From: Mesostigma viride
Lineage: Eukaryota > Streptophyta > Mesostigmatophyceae > Mesostigmatales > Mesostigmataceae
Length of the DNA stretch: 64,000 nt
NCBI GenBank assembly: GCA_009746045.1
Contig: RPFO01000090.1
Span: 652,387 to 716,386 of the forward strand
Direction: 5' to 3'
In this document: one piece after another, positions 19,970-31,000 of the stretch
Numbering within the stretch: the stretch's first letter is position 1
Layout: each line of letters begins with the position of its first letter
Made by a program: the position numbers and the translations under genes
The notes under the pieces: model-generated
Told to the model about the DNA's origin: nothing
Seen by the model: only the letters and a program-made list of their open reading frames with translations
The model's database searches: none

Positions 19970-22515
19970 CTACTCATGACCCAAGACGTACCGAGCGTGG
20001 AGTAAGCGCCCGAATGGGGGGGGGGGGCGAATGATGGGGGGGGGAGGAGACGCCTTGGGAGGATGTGGCGGTGGGGAAGGCGGCGGCTGCTTTGGCGGTG
20101 GGGATGGCGCAGGGGGTGGTGGGGATGGGAAGATGAAGGGTGGGGGAGGGGATGGCTCGGGGGGGGGAGAGGAAGGAATCTCTGGAGGGGACGGCGGGTT
20201 TGAAGGGGGGGGTGAGGGGGCTGGACTCTCAGGGGTGGCCGGTGCCTCGGGGGTGGGTGGCTCAGGGGTGGGTGGTTCGTCGGGGGTGGGGGCCTCTGGG
20301 GCAGGGGGCTCCTCGGGGGTGGGGGGTTCTGCTGGGGTGGGCGGTGTGGACGGCTTGTCCACGCCCTCGATGATGTTGGCAGCATCTGCGCGCACGTGTC
20401 AACACCAAGGCAGGTGGAGGCAAGTAAATGGTGAAAAACGGAAAAATGATAGTGCTTTGAGGATGGTAATTTGAGGGAAACAATGTGTGGGGCTGGACCA
20501 TGGTAGCAAGATGGTAATGGAGTGACTGCTCTTAACACATTCTATCCCTATAGATCCACACTTGTTATGTCTGTCACTGTCTACATTAATGCACTATCTA
20601 AACGCATTTCTATCGCTTGTTATGTAAAATCAATATCCACAGCGATGCCGTCCGTCACCTACTTGTCACGCACTGCTCATGCTCATCGCCGGATTGTGCT
20701 GCAGAAATGCCCACGCAATCCATCACAAGCAGTGACGCGCTCACCAAGAGTCTGTCGATATACTAAACAACAAAAAATCAGAATACAGTCATTCACGCCT
20801 TAAGTTGGGTTCGTTCACGCCTTAAGTTGGGTTTCATAGGATTTCGGCATTCTAAGTTCAAAGTAGTTCAGAATAGTATTTTTAAGTATCTTTAGTTCAA
20901 ATTAGTACAATTTAGTAGAGCCATTCACGCCTTAAGTTGGGTTCGCGCTTTAAGTTGGGTTGACCCCTCGAAAACCTCGAACCCAATAAGGCATGAATGA
21001 CTGTACATGATAATAAAGCCGCCCAGCGTCGCCGCCCACCTGCGTTGGCCAGGGCCAGGCAGTCAGCCCCCTCTTCGGCGGGCAGCGTCTCCACCACCTG
21101 GGGGACGGCCCGGAAGCAGGGGAATCCTCCCATCAGGTGGTACCTGGGGGTTGTGGGGGGATGGAATGTGAGCAAATGGTACATCGAGCAAAAGATGTAC
21201 AAGTGATGAAACAGTTTGGGGCTGAGCAGGGGTGGCATTGATGGGCAAAGACGATCGCTCAAGGTGCTGGGCAAAGACGATCGCTCGAGGTGCTGGGCAA
21301 AGACGATCGCTCAACGTGCTGGGCAAAGACGATCGCTCGAGGTGCTGGGCAAAGACGACCGCTCGAGGTGCTGGGCAAAGACGATCGCTAGAGGTGCTGG
21401 GCAAAGACGATCGCTTGAGGTGCTGGGCAAAGACGATCGCTTGAGGTGCTGGGCAAACACGATCGCTAGATTGGGTGACGGTCGGCAGGACCATAGAAAC
21501 TTCCAACGCGAAGAGAATGACGACGTGGGGAACATGGGGTGGTTCAAGTAAGCACTTCGCTGCACACACGCTCCCACAACTCTGCTCCCAAAGGATGATA
21601 CCAATGGCGAACAACACACTTTCAAGCACACACACTTTTCGTGTCGAGCCAGTGAGGAGAGCATGGGAACTGCCGGCCACCTCATGACTGATAAAGAGGC
21701 GGGCACACTTTGGCACGTCTGGGCCTTTCTTCCAGGGTCCAGGCATACCTGTAGTTTCCATCCACCAGGCGTCCGTTGCACTCATCCAGCTGAGGGCCCG
21801 AACGCCGGGCATCAGTTCCCAAAGGGCCGTAGATGGGAAAGCCATCCAAGGCATAGCCCACCAGATCGTTTTCGCGGGTCGACCCGGCGCAGGTGCCATC
21901 GGCGTTCACGGACACGGGGACCGTCTCGTAAAACCATCCTCCGGAAGGATCCACCCCTCCATTGCACGGCGTGCCTTGCTGCGTCGGCAATTTGATGAGT
22001 ACGGCGGGGGTCTGGACGTTGCGGATAACTACCCCGTTCAGGGCAAAGCCCACAATTGCAAAATCCTTGGCGGGAGTGGCCGTTGGGCTTTGGATAGGCG
22101 AGGCAGGAAGCTTGACCCTACGATAGACCTCGCAGACCGATGGAAAATTGCCGCCAGCCTGCGAACGAGGATGGGAATGCCAGCACATGAGTGCGACATG
22201 CGAAATTTTCGCACGACACGAAAGCTATCCATAAGCGCAACGTAACGGGATCAAAGCACGAGACTTCGATGCCAAGACTGAGGAAAATGACAGGTTGAGT
22301 TTCACCAAGTGAATCACAGATGCATTCCAGACTTCCAGATCAGCACTCACCTGCATGATAGAATGTCCAGGCAGGCCATTTGACACAATTGTCCGGCCGG
22401 TGGACTCCTCAAGTTGCACAGAGCATGGTTTCAAATTTTCTGACCCGGAATGACATACGGCGGAGGAACCCTCAACGGCGATGCCGAGGAGGAGAAAGAA
22501 AACCAAAAGGCACAT
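19970..22515 (-). CDS. Secreted YHYH-domain protein with proline-rich C-terminus
   Basis: Four exons join in frame: 22515-22351, 22158-21749, 21143-21040 and 20385-19970 (364 codons), all with GT-AG introns. The first ATG is followed by a signal peptide (MCLLVFFLLLGIAVEGSSA), so the product enters the secretory pathway. Exons 2 and 3 encode the YHYH domain: FALNGVVI, then GYALDGFPIYGP, then LDECNGRLVDGNYRYH split across the intron, then GGFPCF. The family motif YHYH reads YRYH here. Exon 4 encodes about 120 residues rich in Pro, Ser, Glu and Thr ([24 protein letters not shown]), like hydroxyproline-rich wall proteins. The biochemical role of YHYH domains is not established; an extracellular or wall location is inferred. 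An upstream in-frame extension before the chosen ATG exists but would bury the signal peptide. Confidence 0.85.
20786..21003. mobile_element. Tc1/mariner-like MITE in intron 3 of the YHYH gene
   Basis: The 218-bp element is flanked by TA on both sides, and its ends are inverted repeats starting CAGTCATTCA, the CAGT terminus typical of Tc1/mariner. Inside each end are copies of GCCTTAAGTTGGGTT in inverted arrangement. It encodes nothing. A second, truncated copy lies at 24.14-24.35 kb in the opposite orientation. Confidence 0.8.
21243..21478. repeat. 26-bp minisatellite in intron 2 of the YHYH gene
   Basis: About nine units of 26 bp contain the core GCAAAGACGATCGCT with small variations at two or three positions. 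Each unit carries the palindrome CGATCG. The array lies wholly within intron 2. Reading frames across it are artefacts of the repetition. Confidence 0.95.
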
Positions 22516-23157
22516 TGTTAACCCAATTAACCCAGCAAAACGGCGAGGGAGGCGTCCCCGTGAACTACAGATGTGCAGCAGGTTGCAAACCTCCAAATCC
22601 GTTGTGGTCGCTGGCACTTTAATCCAAGCCTGCTCCGGTGTCCCCGGTCGTGGTTCCGGTGTCCATATCCTGGCCACCAGCCCGGGTGGTGGGGCCGTCT
22701 GCACTTCTAGCTTCGTGCGTGCCAGTCACCGCAGGTCACCTTCACAAAAAGTCACCTTCCAGCCATCAATCGTCACCTTCCAGCCTGTCAATGGACGCTG
22801 ACTTGTCCCAAGCTCGGTTGTTCAATGCTCCAGCTGCAGTTGTGGGCTAAACTTGTACTTGGAATTCTGTTGTTGGCTACATCTGTGCGGATTTCGGCTA
22901 CATCTGTGCGGTTCTCGGGTGTACCTGTCCGTCCGTCCGTCAGATTCACCCATCTGACGGTCGTAAAACGTTGGGAGAGTAAATGGGTGGGATAGATGTG
23001 CATTGTTGTTGTTGTGTCCCACGCCGCACATGGGCAGCAGAGAATCTATAGTGGCAGAGAATCTATAGTGGCCGAGGGCCGGATATATTTAGTATCGGTG
23101 GTACTATCGGGGCACTGTGGCATTGGAATTCTGTAGTTGTGAAACAGATGAAACCAT
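22516..23157. other. Upstream region of the YHYH gene, no further gene
   Basis: The region should contain the promoter of the minus-strand YHYH gene. It holds short local duplications (CACCTTCCAG-type at 22740-22795, ACATCTGTGCGG at 22880-22915, and GCAGAGAATCTATAGTGG at 23037-23073). No TATA box is evident by eye. Confidence 0.45.
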
Positions 23158-24046
23158 TGAGCTATTTGTGGCATACGTGGGTTAACTTAACTGGTATATG
23201 GAAATAATTAAAAACACACACCCATTTCACCGGAAAACCATTGAGCACAGATTTCTGGACTGCCAACTCGCAGGGGTTCATTGGCAATGGCTGCTGGCGG
23301 GTATATGGGCAAAGTGGATGGCTATTACATCACCACCCACCGTCACACTACTGATCTACGGTTATTTTCGGCATCACGGGATTACGGGACGCGAGCCTCA
23401 CAGCCAACCAGATGGCATTGATGGACGCCGGACGGATATGGCTACGCACGACGATTACTATTAATTAATAGACACGTGACTGTGTCACGTGAGCATAAGT
23501 CCTCAGTGGGAGGGGAACATGGGATGAAATGGATGGTGTAAGCTATCTAGGTCCTAGTTACAGGGGTGTGGGCACCGCGGCCCAAATCGCTATGAATGCC
23601 ATACTTGGTCGCACGACGATGCTTCACACCATATGATGGCAAGTACGCAACGAGACCGTCTTCACGTTACGTGCCGAGTCCACTAGAGGTGCCGTGGTCC
23701 GCTGGTTTATATCCTCTTGCAACCTGGCCATGCGTCGACGGATACTGGCTCCTGGCGACGGAACACTGAACACAAAGTATGGCGGGGACCCGGGCCCTAA
23801 CAATGATGCCCCCAGCCCACTGACTACTAGAAGTCTTCCATGCACTCATGGGAATGAATAAGGTCCGTCTTTACACTCATGCCGGATAGCGATATATCTT
23901 CAGTACAATGGCTACCATGGTCGCAGGGCGCGCCTTAGTAATGCGGGCACCCCAATTTAGGCACAACTAGGTGTTTGGCTATTTGTGGCATACCTGGGTT
24001 AACTTAACTGGTATATGGAAATTAAAAAAAAACACCCATTTCACCG
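23158..24046. repeat. 65-bp direct repeat flanking a LINE-III 3' end
   Basis: The sequence beginning GCTATTTGTGGCATAC and ending CCCATTTCACCGG occurs at 23161-23229 and again at about 23976-24040, in the same orientation. Between them is minus-strand LINE-III 3' sequence, about 23459-23960, with tail TTAATTAAT at its 3' end. The repeats are longer than a usual LINE target duplication and do not abut the element exactly, so they may be an older segmental copy. Confidence 0.65.
23459..23960 (-). mobile_element. LINE-III 3' end
   Basis: The 3' terminus reads CACGTGTCTATTAATTAAT on the minus strand, preceded by GAGGACTTATGCTCACGTG. The same end is found at 18535-18592 (plus strand) and as a short remnant at about 27883-27930 (minus strand). 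No open frame of note survives; the 5' end is truncated. Confidence 0.65.
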
Positions 24047-24135
24047 GAAATTATGTAGTTGATTTTCAAGATGTTTCAAGTCAGGGTAACTGCGACGTCC
24101 CGGGGTCGATCCAGGATTTTATGTAGTAACAACCT

Positions 24136-24352
24136 GTTACAGTCATTCACACCCCATAAGTTGGGTTCGAGGCCGGTTTTGAGGGGTCAACCCAACCAAC
24201 TTAAGGCGTGAACCCAACTTAATTAAGGCATGAGAGACTCTACTAAGTTCTACTACTTTAAACTAAAGATACTAAAACATACTATTCTAAACTACTTTGA
24301 ATTTAGAATGCCGAAAGCCTATTCGACCCAACTTAAGGCGTGAACACAACTG
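24136..24352. mobile_element. Second Tc1/mariner-like MITE copy, truncated
   Basis: It starts TTACAGTCATTCACACC and contains GAGGGGTCAACCCAA and CTTAAGGCGTGAA, matching the element at 20.79-21.00 kb in inverse orientation. Its far end lacks the CAGT terminus and runs into LINE-II 3' sequence, so it was cut by, or inserted beside, that element. Confidence 0.72.
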
Positions 24353-25030
24353 AATCCCTGAGTGTGCACAACGGGTAGGGGGCAGAGACCCCCCCCTTCC
24401 CTCACGCCACGGGCATGCCACAGGGTGCTCGAGCGCATTAAATTGCTATGGAGACGTGAGCAAACAAGCTGTGCTAGGCGAGACGCATAGCTACTATGAA
24501 GGCTGGCCGGGATGTCCGTCATCGGCTAAACTCTGACAGTGGTTATAGGCTACAGGCATCCATGGCTACATACGTTCTATGCCCTGCATCGGCATTGCAC
24601 CATGGGATCATGGCGATATATCCTGGTTGCATCACCCAATTACATGGGTGTGCATGGCTACACTATTATGGCTAGAACGTTCTAGCCCGTGGGGGGCTTC
24701 CACTGGTTGCATGTTGACGATCAGGTCAGTCCCCGCCCGTGGCAGCTAGAACACCTTCGGGGCTTCTTGGGGTCTCATTGCTTGTGGCGGAGATACTCCG
24801 GCCGGCCACTGATCTACAGGTCGCGTCGCTGCTGCTGCTGAGCTGGGGGCTCAGGTTGTTGTCCGGCATCGATCCAGGAGAGGTCGCCGCAGCTTCTTGC
24901 GGCATGCACGAGAGGAACAGCCGCTTATCGTCGATGGAACGGAAGGTAAGCAGGACGTACTGGTGGGCCGGGATGCCGCGCCTTGTCCCATGCATGAGTG
25001 GGGAAGGCGGTGCCCACGCACTTCTAACTT
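24353..25030 (-). mobile_element. LINE-II fragment: 3' UTR piece and ORF1 end
   Basis: The left part carries the LINE-II 3' UTR segment complementary to GGGTCTCTGCCC. Then comes a stretch with no clear match (24480-24660). An ORF1 C-terminal fragment follows on the minus strand at about 24720-25000 (QYVLLTFRSIDDKRLFLS). Frames are broken throughout. Confidence 0.6.
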
Positions 25031-25059
25031 AACTACCTACGAGTTCCAGTTGGGTAATT

Positions 25060-26940
25060 AATTATAATTAGTTAGCGTGCTCCCGTTGGGGAGTCACGGA
25101 GCACCAGAGATCCGGCTTTTAATCCCTGTGTGTGCACACTGAACAGGAAGAAAGGGCAGAGACCCCCTTCTCCTTCATGCCAGAGGCATGCTACAGCAGC
25201 AATCGGACACGATAGACGATCCGGCAAGTTCTGTGGGTGCAATAAGACGGGCATGTGAGCATATCATAGCAAGGAGCGTGGGCAAGTACATATAGCCAGG
25301 ACGTAGCATGGCTGTACAAAGGCTATAACCTAAGGCTAAATGTCTGGTTGTGTACCGTGCGTTAGCGGGGCACGTGACTAGGTATGGTGGCTCGGCTAGC
25401 CGCAAACATTCTAGGCATGGCTGTGACTACCAATGGTTCAAGCTAGGGCTAATATTCTAGCCCGCAGGGGGCGACCACATCTTGTGGTTGATCATCAGGT
25501 CCCCGCCCCTCTAGTACACCTTGGGCTTCTCGGGGCCGGGGTCCTGCGAGCTTGTGGCGGAGGTATTCCGGCTGGCCACATGTGGCCGCCCGCAGGTGGC
25601 CACATGTGCAGGTGGCGTCGCTGCTCAGTGCTGCGCTGAGCGGGAGTCGGTCGTCGTCCAGCGTCCAGGTGAGGTCGTGCAACCTCTTGCGACGAGAGAG
25701 GAACCGCTGCTTGTCCTCAGGGGAGGGGAAGGTGAGCAGGACTGGTGGGGGAGCCGCCTTGTCCCGTGAGTGGGGAAGGCTGTGGCACCCATGCAGTTCT
25801 ACCTGAGTCACCTACCACTGAGGCCCATGAGGGTAAGGAGCTGGTTCTTGGTAAGGAGCTCAGTTGGGTAAGGAGCTTGCTCCTGAGCTCGGCCTTAAGA
25901 GACTTGACCGTCTCCCCTGGCTGCTGCTCAAAACGACCCAGGACGTACCACTCCGCATTGGCGGTGTGCGCGGTCGGTGTCCTCGCGCGCTTCTGCGCGG
26001 CGTTGGGCTTCCAGCTCCTGCTCGATCGTGGCAATGGCATATCCCGCGTGGTCGAGGTGGTCGCTGACCGCAGTACGGGCCGCGTAGGAGTGTGGCAGGA
26101 GGCTGCGCGCCATCTGCCGGCCGGGTGGCGGCTGGGCAGCGATGGTCACGGCAGGTCTGCTCCGCAATCAGTGCGGGACCTGCGCGGCCCGAGGGCCTCG
26201 GTCAGGGCCTGGTAGGTGAGGTAGAACTGCGTGGGTGCCACCGCCTTCCCCACTCACGGGACAAGGCGGCTCCCCCACCAGTCCTGCTCACCTTCCCCTC
26301 CCGGCGTGAGGACAAGCAGCCGTTCCTCTCTCGTCGCAAGCGGTTGCCTCACCTGGACGCTGGACGACGACCTGACCCCCGCTCAGCAGCAGCAGCGATG
26401 TGACCTGTGGCCTGAATACCTCCGCCACAAGCAGGACCCCCAGAAGCCCAAGGTGTACTGGAGGGGCGGGATCTGATCAACCACAAGATGTGGACGCCCC
26501 CAGCGGGCTAGAATAGCTTGTAGCCCTAGCTTTACTTCATTGGTAGTCACTGCATGCTGCCATGGCAGCCATGCTTAGAATGTTTGCCTAGTTGTGCCAC
26601 CTTACCTAGTCACGTGCACCGCTAACGCACGGTACACAACCAGCCATAGCCTTAGCTTAGTCCTTGTACAGCCATGCTACGTCCTGGCTTCGATCAGAAT
26701 ACTTGCCCACGCTCCTTGTTATGATATGCTCACATGGGTCTTATTGCACCCACAGGCTGCCAGATCGTTAGCGTGTCCGTTTAGCTAGTGTGCCCGCATG
26801 CAGCGCTGTGGCATGCCTTTGGCATGAAGGAGACTGGGGGTCTCTGCCCTTTCTCCTGTTGTGCACACACAGGGATTAAAAGCACTTCGGTGCTCCGTGA
26901 CTCCCCAACGGGAGCACGAGTTTATTTAATTAATTAATTA
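25060..26940. repeat. Head-to-head inverted pair of LINE-II copies
   Basis: The left copy (minus strand, about 25060-25800) and the right copy (plus strand, about 26200-26940) carry the same ordered blocks: ORF1 C-terminus (VELRGCHRLPHSRDKAAPPP in the right copy, VELHGCHSLPHSRDKAAPPP in the left), the YWRGG block, the CACGTGCACCGCTAAC-type UTR, and the AACGGGAGCACG end with TTAA-repeat tails. Arms are about 740 bp and the unpaired centre about 400 bp. The centre carries more upstream ORF1 sequence of the left copy (EWYVLGRFEQQPGETVKSLK). The left copy has a 50-bp insertion containing repeated TGTGGCCGCC-type units near 25575-25610. Confidence 0.8.
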
Positions 26941-26949
26941 ATTGGGCGG

Positions 26950-27330
26950 TGATGGCCGGTCTAGCTTCTTGAGGAGCAGGCCGCACTTGCCCTCCACCTG
27001 GTTGCATGAGGCGAGAGAGTAGGACGGCATCAGTACACATATGATTACTTACAGCATATGCGCATCAGAAGTCTGCGCCGTGGTCTACAGCGCCGTGAGC
27101 TGGGGTTGGAGCTTGTGGGTGACCTTGGTTTCCGCATTAGAGACCCGGGCCTCCACCGTGTTGAAGCGCGTCGTGGTCAGTGTGGTCAGCTTCTCGACCA
27201 GCGCCAGGTCACGTGCTCCTCCAGCACTGCTCGGATGTCATCCTTGCTGAGGGAGGGAGCCGGCGTGGCTAGCTTCAGGCCGGCGCTGGGCGGGAAGCTC
27301 ATGGGTTGCGGAGTGCAGTGACAAGGCCGC
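26950..27330 (-). pseudogene. LINE ORF1 coiled-coil fragment
   Basis: Read on the minus strand, the region encodes LVEKLTTLTTTRFNTVEARV and then SNAETKVTHKLQPQLTALQT, a heptad pattern like the coiled coil of ORF1 proteins. Stops lie upstream. It abuts the TTAA tail of the neighbouring LINE-II. Confidence 0.5.
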
Positions 27331-28080
27331 GTTCGTTGAGCTGGAAGAATTAGCTGTACAGGATAGCGAGGCGATGGCTCGTAGCTGAATTAGTATGATC
27401 AAGAATCCCCTTGCGGGGATCTGTCTGTTGCGCTACTCAAAATAAAATTCGGATGTGATCTACGAGACCCAGTCTACGATCAGATAGTAGAATGGTCTAC
27501 CGCCAACCCTTTCAACTAGATGAAATATATACAAGGTCCTTCCGTTGCCCTTTATTCCGCTCCCAGCTGCACACATAAGATGTTGCATTTAGCTTGCTGA
27601 ACTTGTACCACACACCTGCATGCACAACAGCACTACATAGCAAAATGTACACGAATCCTGCAGTATGATGTAAGTAGCTCGATCTATTGAATTGTTCATT
27701 TGCTATCCTAGTACACTACAAATAGTTGTAAGAACACTTCAGTTGTCAAACTGAATATTAGCCAGCTGACATATGCTTTGTGAATGCACGGCCATGAACC
27801 ACCTGATAAAAGCAAGGGTTTTGTGCAAAAATTTTTCAGATGATTGAGGTTTGCACACAGCTGGCTACTCCAAACATATAATATTAATTAATTAATTAAC
27901 AGACACGTGACTGCGTACAAATAATATACCCTTCAGTCAACATGGTCATAGTGGAAGATAACAGAGTGCCCATGAAACAATACGCATGAAGTCTATTGTT
28001 TGAAAATGGCTGTTTGTTCTGTTTATTCCGTTAACACAAGACCTGTAAGAAATACAGCAATGTTCATAAGCACGCTATGG
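27331..28080. other. 3' flank of the exportin gene, no gene seen
   Basis: AT-rich sequence without supported coding content. A LINE-III tail remnant (TTAATTAATTAATTAAC, then AGACACGTGACTGCG) lies at about 27883-27915. The 3' UTR and poly(A) site of the minus-strand exportin gene should fall here, but I see no clear signal. Confidence 0.45.
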
Positions 28081-31000
28081 TTATGAGATCGTGACGCCCG
28101 CCTCCTGGCAATACTTCGCTAGAGCCTCCTGCACACCGAATCATGCAGGGAGGCAGAACCAACAATAGCAAGCGATCCCAGTGGATGCATGTCAGTTGGA
28201 TGTGCCAGAATAAGATACCAGACACGCCACATCTTACACAAAAGTGAGCATGCACGCACTTGCTTACCAGGAAGCTGAGCAGCGTGGGCCTTGCACTACA
28301 TGACTAGTAGGAATTCATTGATGATTAGAAATCATAAATGGTGGGTGATCCGTAATCCGGACAGCGTTACTTGTAAGATCACCCCCACGAAAAGTGCTGG
28401 GCGTCACATGCATTGCCACACAGTTGAGAGCCAGATCATCAAAATGTCAGCAGTAGTCTCCAATCATGCCCATCCCAAGTTACCACCACAAACGCTGAAT
28501 GCTCCGTGCACCCCCCTAACCCCCCCCCGCTGCCCCGACTCATGGGGGCACGAGTACAGCTAATTAACTTATAGCAACCCTATTTGGTGGAGTCGCTAAT
28601 ATGGCTAATACACACGCAGGCTTGCAGCTTCCTACCATTCAAGTCCTCGCAAGCATTAAGGTCGTATAAAACCCATGAGATGGCTATCCCTTTATGATGG
28701 CTGCTTATCGCGGTGTTTGATGCTCTGTTGCTTTGAAAACTAAAGAACAAAATTTTCTACATACAAAAATTATAGCCTATCAGCCATCATTCTTACCTTC
28801 GACACTGGCTGCAGGGACTGCTGCACCACGGGGGTCAGCTTGCCAGGGTGTGTCGCAGCCAGCTTGGCAAGTGCTGTGGCCAGGTACCTCGCGCCATCCT
28901 GGTGGGGGGCGAGCATGCATAACAGGAACTTAGACACAGTCGAGATTCATGACATGGGCTACGGAGCACGAATCCCAAACGGAGGATGCTCACGCGGTGC
29001 GGAGAGCAGAGGATGCATGACAGTCGTGCCAAGCATGCATCGGTGCATTCTTCAAAAGGAAGTGAGAACCAAGAAAAGAGACCGTCGATTAAGGCTTTTG
29101 ATGAACAGAAAAGCCAGTAGATTAGAGTGACAAGCCCACAAGTTGGGCTGTACAGCGTGCGTTCGCTGGCGTTTTGGCAGGTTCGCGCGCCAGCACCCAC
29201 CGGTACATCTGCCACGGGGTCCTCATCGGGCCTGGCCGCGTGGAACAGCTGCATGTACGCGGCGCTGTAGCCGGGTGTCTCCATGGCCTCATCCTCGGCA
29301 CTGCCGTCCGTCGCGACGTCCACCTTGCCTTCGTTCATGGAGATGACAGCCTGGGGGAAGGAGGCGTGAGGAGGCGTGAGGAGAGGGAGTAGGATGATGT
29401 GTGAGTTTGCAAGTGCGCGTGGAGACGACCGCCTGGGGACAAAGACAAACGAAGTAAGGCATGAGGAGTGAAGGGGAAGGCAGGAAGAACGGGAGAGGGT
29501 GATGTGCGCGTGGATGTGCGCGTGGCGATGACAGCCTGTCGGCGAGAAAAACGAGGGCGTAAGAGGAAGCAGAGGGCATGACGTGTGAGTGTACGAGAGG
29601 GCATGACGTGTGAGTGTACGAGAGGGCATGACGTGTGAGTGTACGAGAGGGCATGACGTGTGAGTGTACGAGAGGGCATGACGTGTGAGTGTACGAGAGG
29701 GCATGACGTGTGAGTGTACGAGTGTGTCGAGGTGGCCGTTTTGCGCTATGACACACGCTGGGGAGCGTAGTGACCTTATACTAGTATAGAGATGATGTAT
29801 AGGAGGGACATTGCCAGGAACAAACGTGAGGGCAGGGGTCAACGGGAGATGACTGACCGGTGCAAGAGGCAGGGGACACCTGTCGCAAGCCAGGGGATGT
29901 GTGCCAGCAATAAACATGTGGCAATAAAATGTGGCAATAAAAATGACCGTGTGGCGCAGCGACCCTTGGGGGTGGTGCACGAGAATAGTACCGGTACCAC
30001 CATTGATTAAGGAAATAAAGATGATACCCTATAATCATGTGATTTTACTAGCACATTCGCCAGGGAAAAGTGGCCGCCAAAGGAACATAAATTACGCGCT
30101 CATCAATAGAGCATTTTGATGCTGATATCTCACGAGCACCCCTTACATGACATCCGACATAAGTGCAACGATCAGTTACACGTACACTGTAGATTAATCG
30201 ACACGTACGCAGTAGATTAGCCTACACATAGACTGTAGATTAGTCTACACGTAGACTGTGAGCCAACAACGAGAGTACAACAACACGATGCAGAGGAGAA
30301 TGTCGATTTCAGGTATAGCAAACGTGGGGACCAAAATGAAATACAAATATTGTCAGCAATGAACAGTGCGCGTTGGCTCTCCCATCACCTACGACCATCC
30401 TACGTGCCATGGCATTCCACTTTCACATCCATTATCATCACGGCTGGTTTCAGTTACCCGCAGCCATCCCATGTGCTGAACTGATTTGTCAGTGATCAAA
30501 CGCAACAGCATTGGTACATACCATATGCGGATGCTAGCATTCGCGTAATGCTATCGGCTATAATACTATCTGCTATAATACTACCTGGTATAATGCTATC
30601 TGCTATAATGCTGTCTGCTATAATGCTGTCTGCTCCCCAGCCACTCACATCAAACAGCACGTGTATGACACGATGTGCCCCTACCCACGTCAAGCAGCTT
30701 GCCCACCCCCAGCAACATTCAACAGCGCTCAAGGTGTGACACGATGTGCCCCTACCCACGTCAAGCAGCTTGCCCACCCCCAGCAACATTCAACAGCGCT
30801 CAAGGTGTGACACGATGTGCCCCCACCCACATCGAGCAGCTTGCCCCACAGCGCCAGGTTGCCCGCGTCGGAGAGAAGTAGAGGGTACTCGGAGAGCAGC
30901 CGCGCAGTTGCCACGAGGCACAGCTTGCACTCCATCTTGCCTGTGGGGTGGACAAGTACGGTTGGCCAAACAAGCGGAGATTATTATGTAGATAAGCGGA

